Assembly: GCA_036560485.1 (NCBI GenBank)
Contig: DATBRC010000027.1
Span: 1-25,533, forward strand
Source: DATBRC01 sp036560485
Lineage (GTDB): Bacteria > Pseudomonadota > Gammaproteobacteria > Burkholderiales > Burkholderiaceae_D
Length of the DNA stretch: 25,533 nt
Reading direction: 5' to 3'
The notes under the pieces are model-generated. The model searched no databases. It saw nothing but the letters and a program-made list of their open reading frames with translations, and was not told where the DNA came from. The position numbers and the translations under genes were made by a program. Positions 12,397 through 19,953 of the stretch are shown here, in pieces. How positions within the stretch are numbered: position 1 is the stretch's first letter; every line of letters starts with the position of its first letter.

Positions 12397-14190
12397 ATGA
12401 TTTCCTCAGTCTTGAAAATGCCTGCGTACGCCGCCTTGCTGAACGCGGACGGCGGCGCACTCGCATCCGTCGCGCCGAAACAGCAAGTGATCGACCAACC
12501 GGCATCAGCCATCGCCGCGCCTTGCCTGGAATTGAAAAATATCAGCAAGTCATATGGCAATGGCTCGCACGCCACCCCTGTTTTGCAAAACATCAATCTG
12601 CAAATCAAGGAAGGTGAATTCGTCGCGATCGTCGGCTTTTCCGGCAGCGGCAAGACCACGCTGATTTCATTGATGGCCGGTTTGACTCATCCCGATTCCG
12701 GCGCAGTGCTGCGCAATGGCCAACCGATCATCGAGCCAGGTCCTGATCGCGGCGTGGTGTTCCAGAGTTATTCATTGATGCCGTGGATGACCGTGCGCGA
12801 GAACGTCGCACTCGCCGTCAATCAGGTTTTCAAAAACAAGTCGAAGGAAGAACGCAACGCGCAAGTGGAAAAATACATCGCGATGGTCAACCTGACCGCG
12901 GCGATTGAAAAGCGTCCGTCCGAATTATCCGGCGGCATGCGCCAACGCGTCTCCGTTGCGCGCGCATTGGCCGCCAATCCGGACATCCTGCTGCTGGATG
13001 AACCATTGAGCGCACTCGACGCACTCACGCGTGCCAAGTTGCAGGATGAAATCATCCGCATCTGGAGCCAGGAAAAGAAAACAGTCGTCCTGATCACCAA
13101 CGATGTTGATGAGGGCATCATGATGGCCGATCGCATCATCCCGCTCAATCCCGGACCAGGCGCGACTTTTGGCCCGGAATTCCCGGTCACGTTGGCACGC
13201 CCGCGCGACCGCGCAGGCATGAACCATTCGGAAGACTTCAAGAAAATCCGCAAGGACATCACTGCTTACCTGATGGATGTCGGCGCGCAGAAGAATGCAA
13301 GCGGCGCAGGCAAGGTGATCAACCTGCCAGGCGTATTACCCAATACCAGCAGCGAACATCAACAGACAACCGCGCCGGATGCAATGCCGGCGGAAACGCC
13401 GAAACATCTTGAACGCTACGTCGAATTTTCCAAAGTCTCGAAAATTTATCCGAGCCGCAAAGGGCCGATCAAGGTGGTGGAAGAATTCGACCTCAAGATC
13501 CGCAAGGGTGAATTCATCTCTGTCATCGGCCACTCCGGTTGCGGCAAATCGACGGTGCTGTCGATGATCGCCGGCCTGACCGATGTCAGCGAGGGCGGCA
13601 TCTTCCTCGACAGCCGCGAAGTGCACACGGCAGGCCCGGATCGCGGCATCGTATTCCAGGCGCCGAGCCTGGTGCCGTGGTTGACCGCTTATCAAAACGT
13701 CGGCCTCGGCGTCGAACAAGTGTTTCCGCATGCGAGCAAGAAGGAGCGTAACGACATCATCGAGCATTACCTGGAGCGCGTCGGCCTCGCTGATTCCGCG
13801 CACAAGAAAGCATCCGACATGTCCAACGGCATGAAGCAGCGCGTCGGTATCGCACGCGCATTTGCACTGTCGCCGAAATTGTTATTGCTGGACGAACCGT
13901 TCGGCATGCTGGACTCGCTCACGCGCTGGGACTTGCAGGAAGTGCTGATGGAAGTATGGACGCGCACCAAGCTGACCGCCATCATGGTCACGCACGATGT
14001 CGATGAAGCGATTCTGCTCGCCGACCGCGTCGTGATGATGACCAACGGGCCGAACGCGAAAGTTGGCAAGATCATGGAAGTGAATTTGCCACGCCCCCGC
14101 ACGCGCAAGAAATTATTGGAGCATCCGGATTACTATCGCTTGCGTGAAGAGCTGCTTTCGTTCTTGAATGAGTGTGATCACACGCACTAA
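12397..14190 (+). CDS. nrtCD: Nitrate ABC transporter, two ATP-binding domains fused (NrtC-NrtD type)
   Basis: A 597-residue protein with two complete ABC ATPase domains joined by a linker of about 40 residues (about 300-340). Domain 1: Walker A GFSGSGKTT (80-88), Q-loop Q123, signature LSGGM (177-181), Walker B ILLLDE (197-202), but the switch position is asparagine (N235 in LITNDVDEG). Domain 2: Walker A GHSGCGKST (378-386), Q421, signature altered to MSNGM (475-479), Walker B LLLLDE (495-500), switch histidine H533 present. Cyanobacterial NrtC carries an ABC domain plus an NrtA-like domain; that solute-binding part is absent here. A ribosome site AAAGGAAG precedes the ATG. This is the last gene of the operon, with a terminator about 94 bases after its stop. 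Confidence 0.9.
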   Translation: MISSVLKMPAYAALLNADGGALASVAPKQQVIDQPASAIAAPCLELKNISKSYGNGSHATPVLQNINLQIKEGEFVAIVGFSGSGKTTLISLMAGLTHPDSGAVLRNGQPIIEPGPDRGVVFQSYSLMPWMTVRENVALAVNQVFKNKSKEERNAQVEKYIAMVNLTAAIEKRPSELSGGMRQRVSVARALAANPDILLLDEPLSALDALTRAKLQDEIIRIWSQEKKTVVLITNDVDEGIMMADRIIPLNPGPGATFGPEFPVTLARPRDRAGMNHSEDFKKIRKDITAYLMDVGAQKNASGAGKVINLPGVLPNTSSEHQQTTAPDAMPAETPKHLERYVEFSKVSKIYPSRKGPIKVVEEFDLKIRKGEFISVIGHSGCGKSTVLSMIAGLTDVSEGGIFLDSREVHTAGPDRGIVFQAPSLVPWLTAYQNVGLGVEQVFPHASKKERNDIIEHYLERVGLADSAHKKASDMSNGMKQRVGIARAFALSPKLLLLDEPFGMLDSLTRWDLQEVLMEVWTRTKLTAIMVTHDVDEAILLADRVVMMTNGPNAKVGKIMEVNLPRPRTRKKLLEHPDYYRLREELLSFLNECDHTH

Positions 14191-14283
14191 GGGCCATGTC
14201 GTTCCTGCGGAAGTAAGTAGGAACCTAGTGTCTTTAGTGTGATGCAACCAAACATTCGTTTTCTAACTTGAAGTGATGGTTTG

Positions 14284-14308
14284 AAAAGCACGGTTCACCG
14301 TGCTTTTT
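14284..14308 (+). terminator. Intrinsic terminator of the nrt operon
   Basis: AAAAGCACGG and CCGTGCTTTT form a perfect 10-bp stem with loop TTCA, ending in a run of five T. The rest of the 357-base gap from 14191 to 14547 holds nothing else I can support, apart from a weak GTTCCT/AGGAAC hairpin near 14203. Confidence 0.9.
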
Positions 14309-14547
14309 ATTGTGCGATGCGACAGTTACGAATGTGGTCCAATGAGATTTCTGGCGACCGAGTTGGCTTTCTCTGGTATCGTATCTGCGGGATTTCTGAT
14401 TTATTTATACCAGTGAAAATTTACAGTGTTGCGCCGAGAAGCGAGCGGGCAAGCCACTCTTGTAGGTTTTTTTATGAGTAATATATGCCTCAGCGACTTT
14501 ATTAACCCGCAGGTTTTTCGGTATACACATTAAGTTAGGCAGCGCAC

Positions 14548-15363
14548 ATGGAGTCTACCGTCGATCACATGGCAAAATATCTCCTCGCTATTGAGCAAGA
14601 GACGCGTGATCGCTGCGTGGTCAATCTGAACGTCGATGGGACATACGCGAACGTACTCAAAGGTTGTTATGTCAAGTGCTTCGAGTTCGCCGTCTTTTCG
14701 TGCGGCCTGGAGCCAAAGAGCCATGCTTATTTTTTAGCGCCAGCCCTCCGCGGGATTTGTGAAGACTTCATTGCGCTTAGCTACCTACAAGGAAAAAAGT
14801 CTTTAAACGAACGTAACGAACTTCTCAAGAATCGCATGTTGTTGCTGGTTTTTGAGGCCGCCGCTAAGCAGCAGGCGTTCTTTCAGAAAAGGCGTGCATT
14901 TCAACCGGTCTTCTCTAGTAAGCCAAAGGTTGAACCGCCAAAGACAATGCTCCCGCCAACTCGCAATATGGCTTCAGAGGTTGCGCTCGAGGATATGTAT
15001 GATTTCATGTATGCCATCACCTCCGATGTGGTCCACTTCAATCCTCGCGTGATCATTCGAAATGCTTGGAGCAAGGATAGGGAGCGGTTCGACCACTCGG
15101 TAAACAATTTCGATGTTTACTACGCTGATTTCTGTCAAACGTACGGAATCTACTTTCTCTGCCTGTTTGCGCGTGCCTTCCAACCTGAGCTTATGTTCTC
15201 TTCCGCATATATGGATACAGCCACCAAGCTTGAAGCATGGCTTGATGAGAAGTTGCGCTGGCCAGAGGCGGTGACCTTCGAAGAAATGAACGTTGAAGGG
15301 CCAGCCGAAGTGCTTCGGATTGTTATGAAAATGGCGAGGCAGTCGTCAGGTGGCAAAGCTTGA
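14548..15363 (+). CDS. Hypothetical protein, possibly DUF5677-like
   Basis: A soluble 271-residue protein of helical character that I do not firmly recognise. Features: APALRGICEDFIALSYLQG (residues about 66-85), a pattern with conserved-looking Arg and Glu; and YDFMYAITSDVVHFNPRVIIRN (about 151-172), with a Ser/His pair in a helix. This combination is reminiscent of DUF5677-type proteins, but that is a weak assignment. It has no signal peptide or membrane segment. The upstream sequence has no clear ribosome site; GTTAGGC at 14534-14540 stands 7 bases before the ATG. It lies between the nrt terminator and nasS and breaks what would otherwise be a contiguous nitrate locus, so it may be a later insertion. 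Function unknown. Confidence 0.6.
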   Translation: MESTVDHMAKYLLAIEQETRDRCVVNLNVDGTYANVLKGCYVKCFEFAVFSCGLEPKSHAYFLAPALRGICEDFIALSYLQGKKSLNERNELLKNRMLLLVFEAAAKQQAFFQKRRAFQPVFSSKPKVEPPKTMLPPTRNMASEVALEDMYDFMYAITSDVVHFNPRVIIRNAWSKDRERFDHSVNNFDVYYADFCQTYGIYFLCLFARAFQPELMFSSAYMDTATKLEAWLDEKLRWPEAVTFEEMNVEGPAEVLRIVMKMARQSSGGKA

Positions 15364-15508
15364 CTCGTCCATCAAGCAGACAGTCAAGTAGATTGTGCAC
15401 GTTTTATGTGCCCACGCAGTACAGAATGAATTGAAAATTTTACTGCGGCCAATTTTAAAATAAGACCGTGCCATCACGCTCAATAATATTTCATCCACGC
15501 GAACACAG

Positions 15509-16003
15509 ATGATAGACAATACACATTCCCGCTTGCATACAATCGCAACGTGCATTGCTGTGTTCCTACTCTCCGCATGCGCAACCGAGACCACTAACAC
15601 GCTGCAACCATTTTCCACAGACGGTTGCAGCCGCTTCCCCGATCGCGCCTTGATCGGCAAGGCAGATTGGTATCATTGTTGCGTGCTGCATGACCTGTCC
15701 TACTGGCGCGGCGGTACATCGGAGGAGCGATTGGATGCCGATCGTGCATTGAAGACTTGTGTCGTAAAGGCATCGGGCAGCAAGACCTTGGGCGAGCTAA
15801 TGTTTACCGGTGTGCGAGCTGGCGGCGGGCCTTACTACTACACGCCATACCGCTGGGGTTACGGCCGGCCGTTCGAGCGTCAATATCAAAAGCTGACGCC
15901 CGCAGAAGCGGAACTTGCATCGAAGCTGGAGCAAGAATATCGCGCCACGAATCCGTCGCTTCCGTGTCCGAGTCAGGCGCCTTCTTGCAAGGCAGCCGAG
16001 TAG
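15509..16003 (+). CDS. Lipoprotein with a phospholipase A2-like CCxxHD motif
   Basis: The 164-residue protein begins with a lipoprotein signal (IATCIAVFLLSAC, lipobox LSAC with Cys24), so it should be anchored in the envelope. The mature part has DGCSRFPDR (38-46), then WYHCCVLHDLSYWRGGT (54-70) and DADRALKTC (76-84). CC-x-x-H-D (57-62) followed by a Y/W-rich turn is the active-site motif of secreted phospholipases A2, in which His61 would activate water and Asp would support it; the calcium-loop part is less clear. A YYYTPYRWGYGRPFE segment follows and may bind lipid or sugar. Enzymatic activity is an inference from the motif alone. It is separated from neighbours by 145 bases upstream and 121 to the nasS promoter; no operon partner is evident. 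Confidence 0.72.
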   Translation: MIDNTHSRLHTIATCIAVFLLSACATETTNTLQPFSTDGCSRFPDRALIGKADWYHCCVLHDLSYWRGGTSEERLDADRALKTCVVKASGSKTLGELMFTGVRAGGGPYYYTPYRWGYGRPFERQYQKLTPAEAELASKLEQEYRATNPSLPCPSQAPSCKAAE

Positions 16004-16124
16004 TGCATGCATCCAATCTGTCGCACCATCATCCCCGATTTAATGCGTCTCACAAAAACTGTGCATCCGATTCCCGCAATCGTATCAAATGCATCAAATT
16101 TCATAGTCAATATCCATCAAATGC

Positions 16125-16139
16125 TGGCATGCCATTTGC
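16125..16139 (+). promoter_or_regulatory. Sigma-54 promoter of nasS
   Basis: TGGCAT at 16125 and TTGC at 16136 have the required 10-base spacing between GG and GC. The predicted start near 16151 falls four bases before hairpin P1 of the ANTAR leader. The match has one base off consensus at the last position of the -24 box. No convincing NtrC site was found upstream. Confidence 0.75.
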
Positions 16140-16154
16140 ACTGCCTTAGTGAAA

Positions 16155-16224
16155 GTGCCAACGGCGGCACGCAGCAATAAGATGTTGTAGCCACTGCAGG
16201 TTGCAGCACAGGACAAAGGCGTCC
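16155..16224 (+). promoter_or_regulatory. ANTAR (NasT) RNA target, two-hairpin leader of nasS
   Basis: Hairpin P1: GTGCC/GGCAC (16155-16170) with loop AACGGC. Hairpin P2: GGAC/GTCC (16211-16224) with loop AAAGGC. Both six-base loops carry A at position 1 and G at position 4. The linker is about 40 bases and holds a small CTGCA/TGCAG hairpin, whereas in the nrtA leader the linker is one base. P2 overlaps the left arm of the terminator at 16219-16236, so binding of NasT would prevent termination. Confidence 0.8.
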
Positions 16225-16265
16225 GAGTCAGGCGAATCGTTTCGCGTTGACCGGACGCTTTTTTT
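16219..16265 (+). terminator. Regulated intrinsic terminator in the nasS leader
   Basis: Left arm 16219-16236 pairs with 16241-16258 (GCGTCCG...GTCA...GCGAA pattern with small internal mismatches) and loop TCGT, followed by seven T residues. The stem shares the core CGTCCGA.TCA / TGA.CGGACG with the nrtA attenuator, indicating common origin of the two leaders. Confidence 0.87.
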
Positions 16266-16317
16266 GTTTATGTACAGCAGTGCGGCTTGCTGCATCAGAC
16301 GATCATCAGGAGAAGGC

Positions 16318-17565
16318 ATGACACAGAATAAGAGTGGCAGTTTGCCGGGCGGCACATGGCTTGCCGGTTCCGACAAGCCGGAAAAGGAAGAGGTCAAGGT
16401 CGGTTTCATGCCGTTGACCGATTGCGCATCGATCGTGATGGCGTCGGTTCTTGGTTTCGACAAGAAGTACGGCATCAAGATCGTGCCGACTCGGGAGGCG
16501 TCATGGGCCAATGTGCGCGACAAGTTGATCAGCGGCGACCTTGACGTCGCGCATGTGTTGTATGGCCTGGTGTATGGCGTGCATTTGGGCATCGGCAGTT
16601 TCAAGCGCGACATGGCGGTATTGATGACGTTGAACCAAAACGGCCAGGCGATCACCTTGTCGAATCAACTTGCAAGCCGCGGCGCCGTTGACGGCGCATC
16701 GCTGGCAAAACTGGTGAAGGAGCAGCCGCGCCAATATAGTCCCTACACATTCGCGCATACCTTCCCGACCGGTACGCATGCGATGTGGTTGTACTACTGG
16801 CTGGCCGCGCATGGCATCGATCCTTTGCGCGATGTGCGCGTGGTGACAGTGCCGCCGCCGCAGATGGTCGCGAATATGGCAGCCGGCAATATCGATGGTT
16901 TCTGCGCAGGCGAGCCGTGGAACCATCGCGCGATTGCCGACAAGGTTGGTATCACTGCTTGCGTTAGTCAGGACATTTGGCCAGGGCATCCGGAAAAAGT
17001 ATTGGGCGCTAGCGCGGATTTTGTGCGCAACTATCCGAATACGGCGCGTGCCGTCACCGCAGCGGTGCTGGAAGCCAGCCGTTGGATAGATGCGTCGCAA
17101 CAGAATAAATTGCACACGGCGGAAGTCATCGCTGGCAAAGCGTATATCGATACATCGGTCAGTGTGATCAGTCCGCGCATACTCGGCTATTACAGCAATG
17201 GCGTGGGGGAAAGCCGCGAAGATTCAAACAGTATGAAATTTTATCAGGATGGAATGGTGAATTTTCCTTACCTGTCCGATGGCATGTGGTTTCTGACGCA
17301 GCACAAGCGCTGGGGATTATTGAAAGAACATCCGGATTATCGGAGCATCGCCAATGCCATCAATCAAATTGATTTATATCGCGAGGCAGCTGCGTTGGCC
17401 GATGTGCCGGTGCCGGACAATCCGATGCGTAGCGCGACGATGGTCGATGGTGTGATGTGGGACGGCAGCGCGCCGCAGGATTATGCCGATGCGTTTGCCA
17501 TTCGATACATAGAAAAGGATGCAATTGCTGCGGAAGAACTGCTTGTCAATAGCGACGTCAGATAA
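16318..17565 (+). CDS. nasS: NasS, cytoplasmic nitrate/nitrite sensor related to NrtA
   Basis: Partner of NasT: the ligand-free protein is expected to bind NasT and block antitermination, releasing it when nitrate or nitrite binds. I take the ATG at 16318 because a strong ribosome site (AGGAGAAGG) lies just upstream; longer in-frame starts would run through the attenuator. The 415-residue product has no signal peptide, which separates it from the transport protein. It has the NrtA-like fold: VKVGFMPLTDCASIVMASVLG, SWANVRDKLISGDLDVAHVL, THAMWLYYWLAAHGIDP, VTVPPPQMVANMAAGNIDGFCAGEPWN, and WFLTQHKRWG. A separate non-transport NrtA paralogue next to ANTAR leaders is the main argument for NasS. 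It is expressed from its own sigma-54 promoter and attenuator, so it is under NasT control itself. Convergent with mscS, 40 bases apart. Confidence 0.88.
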   Translation: MTQNKSGSLPGGTWLAGSDKPEKEEVKVGFMPLTDCASIVMASVLGFDKKYGIKIVPTREASWANVRDKLISGDLDVAHVLYGLVYGVHLGIGSFKRDMAVLMTLNQNGQAITLSNQLASRGAVDGASLAKLVKEQPRQYSPYTFAHTFPTGTHAMWLYYWLAAHGIDPLRDVRVVTVPPPQMVANMAAGNIDGFCAGEPWNHRAIADKVGITACVSQDIWPGHPEKVLGASADFVRNYPNTARAVTAAVLEASRWIDASQQNKLHTAEVIAGKAYIDTSVSVISPRILGYYSNGVGESREDSNSMKFYQDGMVNFPYLSDGMWFLTQHKRWGLLKEHPDYRSIANAINQIDLYREAAALADVPVPDNPMRSATMVDGVMWDGSAPQDYADAFAIRYIEKDAIAAEELLVNSDVR

Positions 17566-17605
17566 GCAAGGCAATGCCGTTTGAATCGGCGTCTCGCAAA
17601 TAGTA

Positions 17606-18604
17606 TCAAGCCGGATGAAAAAAAGCGATTTGATGCTGCGAGCATGCCTGCATCAAGTCCAGGTTAACCTGTTGCTGGACGTCCATGTAAAAATTGTAGT
17701 CCGGGTTGAGCACATAGTAGACCACTTCAAACTCCAGCGCATTGTCGCCGAATTGTTTGAAGTGCGCACGATCGAAACGCGTGCCGGCGATTTTACCAAT
17801 GATGGTTTTTACAATGTCGGGCAGCGCCGCCACTTGCGTCGGCGGTGTGTCGTACCTGATCTTGAACGTAAACAACGCGCGCCGCTCGGCCATGCGCTTG
17901 AAGTTGTGAATGATGCGTTTCAATAATTCCGTGTTGGAGATGATGATTTGCTCGCCGCTCAAGCTGCGGATGCGGGTGGTCTTGACGCCGATGTATTCGA
18001 CCGTGCCTACCAAATCGGTGACCACGATGAAGTCGCCGATTTCAAACGGCTTGTCCAGCGAAATCGATAACGATGCAAACAAATCGCTGAGAATATTTTG
18101 CAGCGACAGTGCGACTGCGATACCGCCAATGCCAAGACTGGTGACAAACGCCGTGATATTGATGCCGACGTTTGCCAATATCGCCAACAGCAGCGTGGCC
18201 CAAATGATGAGCCGCATCAGAAATACGATGGTAGTCGTCGTGGCACGGTCCATATAAGACCGCATCCAGACGTTGATGCCAAAGTTCAGCCATAACGCGA
18301 CTTGCATGCCGATCACAATGATCCAGCCGTGATCGATGCGCGCTTCCCATTTTTTCGGCAAGTCGAGCAGGCTAAACGCGATCAGCAGGGCAATCAGGAA
18401 AAGAATGAAGCGATTGGTATGGGCCAGCATGTCAACCGCAACGTCATCGAGCTTGTTGGTTGTTCTGCCCGTAATAACGGCCAGGCGTTTGGACAGATAG
18501 CGGATGATATTGCTGAGGATCAGAAAACCGCTCAACGTCACCAGGGTCGCAATGGTCCAATCTTCAACGCTGAGGCCGAGCAGATTCCAGTTTATTGACG
18601 GCAT
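17606..18604 (-). CDS. MscS-family small-conductance mechanosensitive channel
   Basis: Inner-membrane channel opening under membrane tension to release solutes on osmotic downshift. The 332-residue protein has about four hydrophobic segments before the pore helix (about 17-36, 66-82, 93-110, 124-145). The diagnostic pore region then follows: INITAFVTSLGIGGIAVALS then LQNILSDLFASLSISLDKPFEIGDFI (149-193). A beta domain (VVTDLVGTVEYIGVKTTRIRSLSGEQIIISN) and a C-terminal alpha/beta domain complete the channel. More membrane helices than E. coli MscS (three), so it is closer to the YnaI/YbdG size class. The ROK kinase gene ends 12 bases upstream, so they are cotranscribed. Location near trehalose genes fits osmotic stress, an inference. 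Confidence 0.9.
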   Translation of the reverse strand: MPSINWNLLGLSVEDWTIATLVTLSGFLILSNIIRYLSKRLAVITGRTTNKLDDVAVDMLAHTNRFILFLIALLIAFSLLDLPKKWEARIDHGWIIVIGMQVALWLNFGINVWMRSYMDRATTTTIVFLMRLIIWATLLLAILANVGINITAFVTSLGIGGIAVALSLQNILSDLFASLSISLDKPFEIGDFIVVTDLVGTVEYIGVKTTRIRSLSGEQIIISNTELLKRIIHNFKRMAERRALFTFKIRYDTPPTQVAALPDIVKTIIGKIAGTRFDRAHFKQFGDNALEFEVVYYVLNPDYNFYMDVQQQVNLDLMQACSQHQIAFFHPA

Positions 18605-18616
18605 GACTGCATCAAC

Positions 18617-19624
18617 TCAGGGCGAAGGCGTTGAGCTGAATGGCACCACCACTTTTACCCAAGGGGTAGTCACTTTCCAGCGTTCTATCCAATCCGGGGG
18701 CATGACCAAACTGAGAGCGCCGATATCGGTAGTCAGTGCGCCTAATGCGGCCGGTAAAATCGACACGCCTCGCGTCAGCGCAGGCATGCGTGAGGTGATC
18801 TCTTGCTGAACGATCGGGGCGAGCCAATGTGCATGGTTGTTCCACACACTGCCTCCAATGGCAAACGTGCAGGTATCGAGCGTAACGGCCAGGTTATACA
18901 GCGCACGGCCAAACCATTGCGCAGTCTGAACGGCAACTTCGCGCGCTGCCGTATTGCCTGCACTGGCAGAGGCAAACAAATCGGATGAGGTAATGCCGAA
19001 TTGATTATTGATATTACGGCCTGAGATCATTGCCTCCAGATCGCCGCGATTGCCGCATCCGCAAATCGCGTTGGATTGAATATCCATCAGCATATGTCCG
19101 GCATGGCCGGCATTGCCATGCTTGCCGTGCAATATATGTCCATCGACGCATATGCCAAAGCCGATGCCGGTGCTCCATGTCGCATACACGCAATTTTGTT
19201 GATCACGCAACGCGCCGAATGTGCGTTCAGCCTGCAAAGCAGCGACACAATCGTTGACGATGACGACTGTGCCGAACTGTTCGCGCAAAATTTTTTCGAG
19301 CGGGATAATCGTCCAGTCATTGGGCAAATCTGCACGGCCTGAAATGCCGCCGCAAATATTAGGCGCAGCCAAGCCGCGCATCCCGTCAAGTTGAGCAAAC
19401 GGTCCGCATGAGCTGACGCCAAACGTGTCGATGGAATTTATTGCAATGCCTGCCTGTTTACAAGCTGCCTGAATCAATGCAAGCGCCTGTCTTCCGAGCG
19501 CATCGGGTGAACCGGTTTTAACGGTCAATTCCATCACACGAGCAAGAACACCATCGGCGTTCGCAACGATCGCTGCGATTTTGGTGCCGCCGATATCGAG
19601 TCCCGCTATATATTGTTGTTTCAT
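18617..19624 (-). CDS. ROK-family sugar kinase (glucokinase/fructokinase type)
   Basis: The start is set at 19624 because AGGAAA lies about 8 bases upstream and the protein then opens with the family motif; an in-frame extension to 19687 has no ribosome site. The 335-residue protein has the phosphate loop GLDIGGTKIAAI (residues 8-19), catalytic D125 in VIVNDCVAAL, and a GHAGHM (173-178) with CGCGNRGDLE (188-197). Canonical ROK proteins have CxCGxxGCxE; here the third cysteine is replaced by aspartate D195, so zinc binding may be altered. There is no N-terminal helix-turn-helix, so it is a kinase and not a repressor. The substrate (glucose, fructose, N-acetyl sugar) cannot be fixed. Divided by 329 bases from otsB, with mscS immediately downstream; a role linking trehalose-derived glucose to metabolism is inference. 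Confidence 0.85.
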   Translation of the reverse strand: MKQQYIAGLDIGGTKIAAIVANADGVLARVMELTVKTGSPDALGRQALALIQAACKQAGIAINSIDTFGVSSCGPFAQLDGMRGLAAPNICGGISGRADLPNDWTIIPLEKILREQFGTVVIVNDCVAALQAERTFGALRDQQNCVYATWSTGIGFGICVDGHILHGKHGNAGHAGHMLMDIQSNAICGCGNRGDLEAMISGRNINNQFGITSSDLFASASAGNTAAREVAVQTAQWFGRALYNLAVTLDTCTFAIGGSVWNNHAHWLAPIVQQEITSRMPALTRGVSILPAALGALTTDIGALSLVMPPDWIERWKVTTPWVKVVVPFSSTPSP

Positions 19625-19953
19625 ATCTGTTTCCTGAGTATGCAATGGTGAGCCTGATAAAATTTTAATTGAGTAGTGTGAAATCACTTTTCCTGGCGCC
19701 CGTATTTGATTGCTACAGGTAGCGTGGTCAACACATTTAAAAAATTAAATGGTAGCAGGCTCTAATATTTCTTATGCAATGAAATTTTCAGCCGGGTTTT
19801 ATTGAGATTTCACCCAGCCATACTATAAATAATCTACGGAAAGTTGTTTTTACCATTTTGCGCTATTCGAAGTAATGTTTTCGTATAACAAGCAAAAATG
19901 ATTGCGTTTAATCAAAAGCTTGTCGAATAGCATATTGTTTCATTCTTGATCTG
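19625..19953. other. 329-bp gap with the ROK/mscS promoter region and the otsB 3' flank
   Basis: AT-rich, no gene supported. An inverted repeat GCTATTCGA (19862-19870) with TCGAATAGC (19923-19931) encloses 52 bases and lies just downstream of otsB; it has no T run on the exit side, so it is at best a weak terminator or a regulatory structure. Confidence 0.5.

Noticed and set aside
14281..14481. Open frame of 66 codons after the nrt operon
   Set aside because: Begins inside the intrinsic terminator stem and has no ribosome site or similarity.
15075..15095. R-x4-H (RERFDH) in the 14548 gene as a HEPN ribonuclease motif
   Set aside because: The context is not the helix expected for HEPN and no partner antitoxin is present; likely chance.
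16084..16124. Repeated ATCAAAT words upstream of the nasS promoter, considered as IHF or activator sites
   Set aside because: None matches the IHF consensus WATCAANNNNTTR in full; too short and AT-rich to support.
16201..16317. N-terminal extension of nasS starting at TTG 16201
   Set aside because: It would translate through P2 and the attenuator stem, and the ATG at 16318 has a strong ribosome site.
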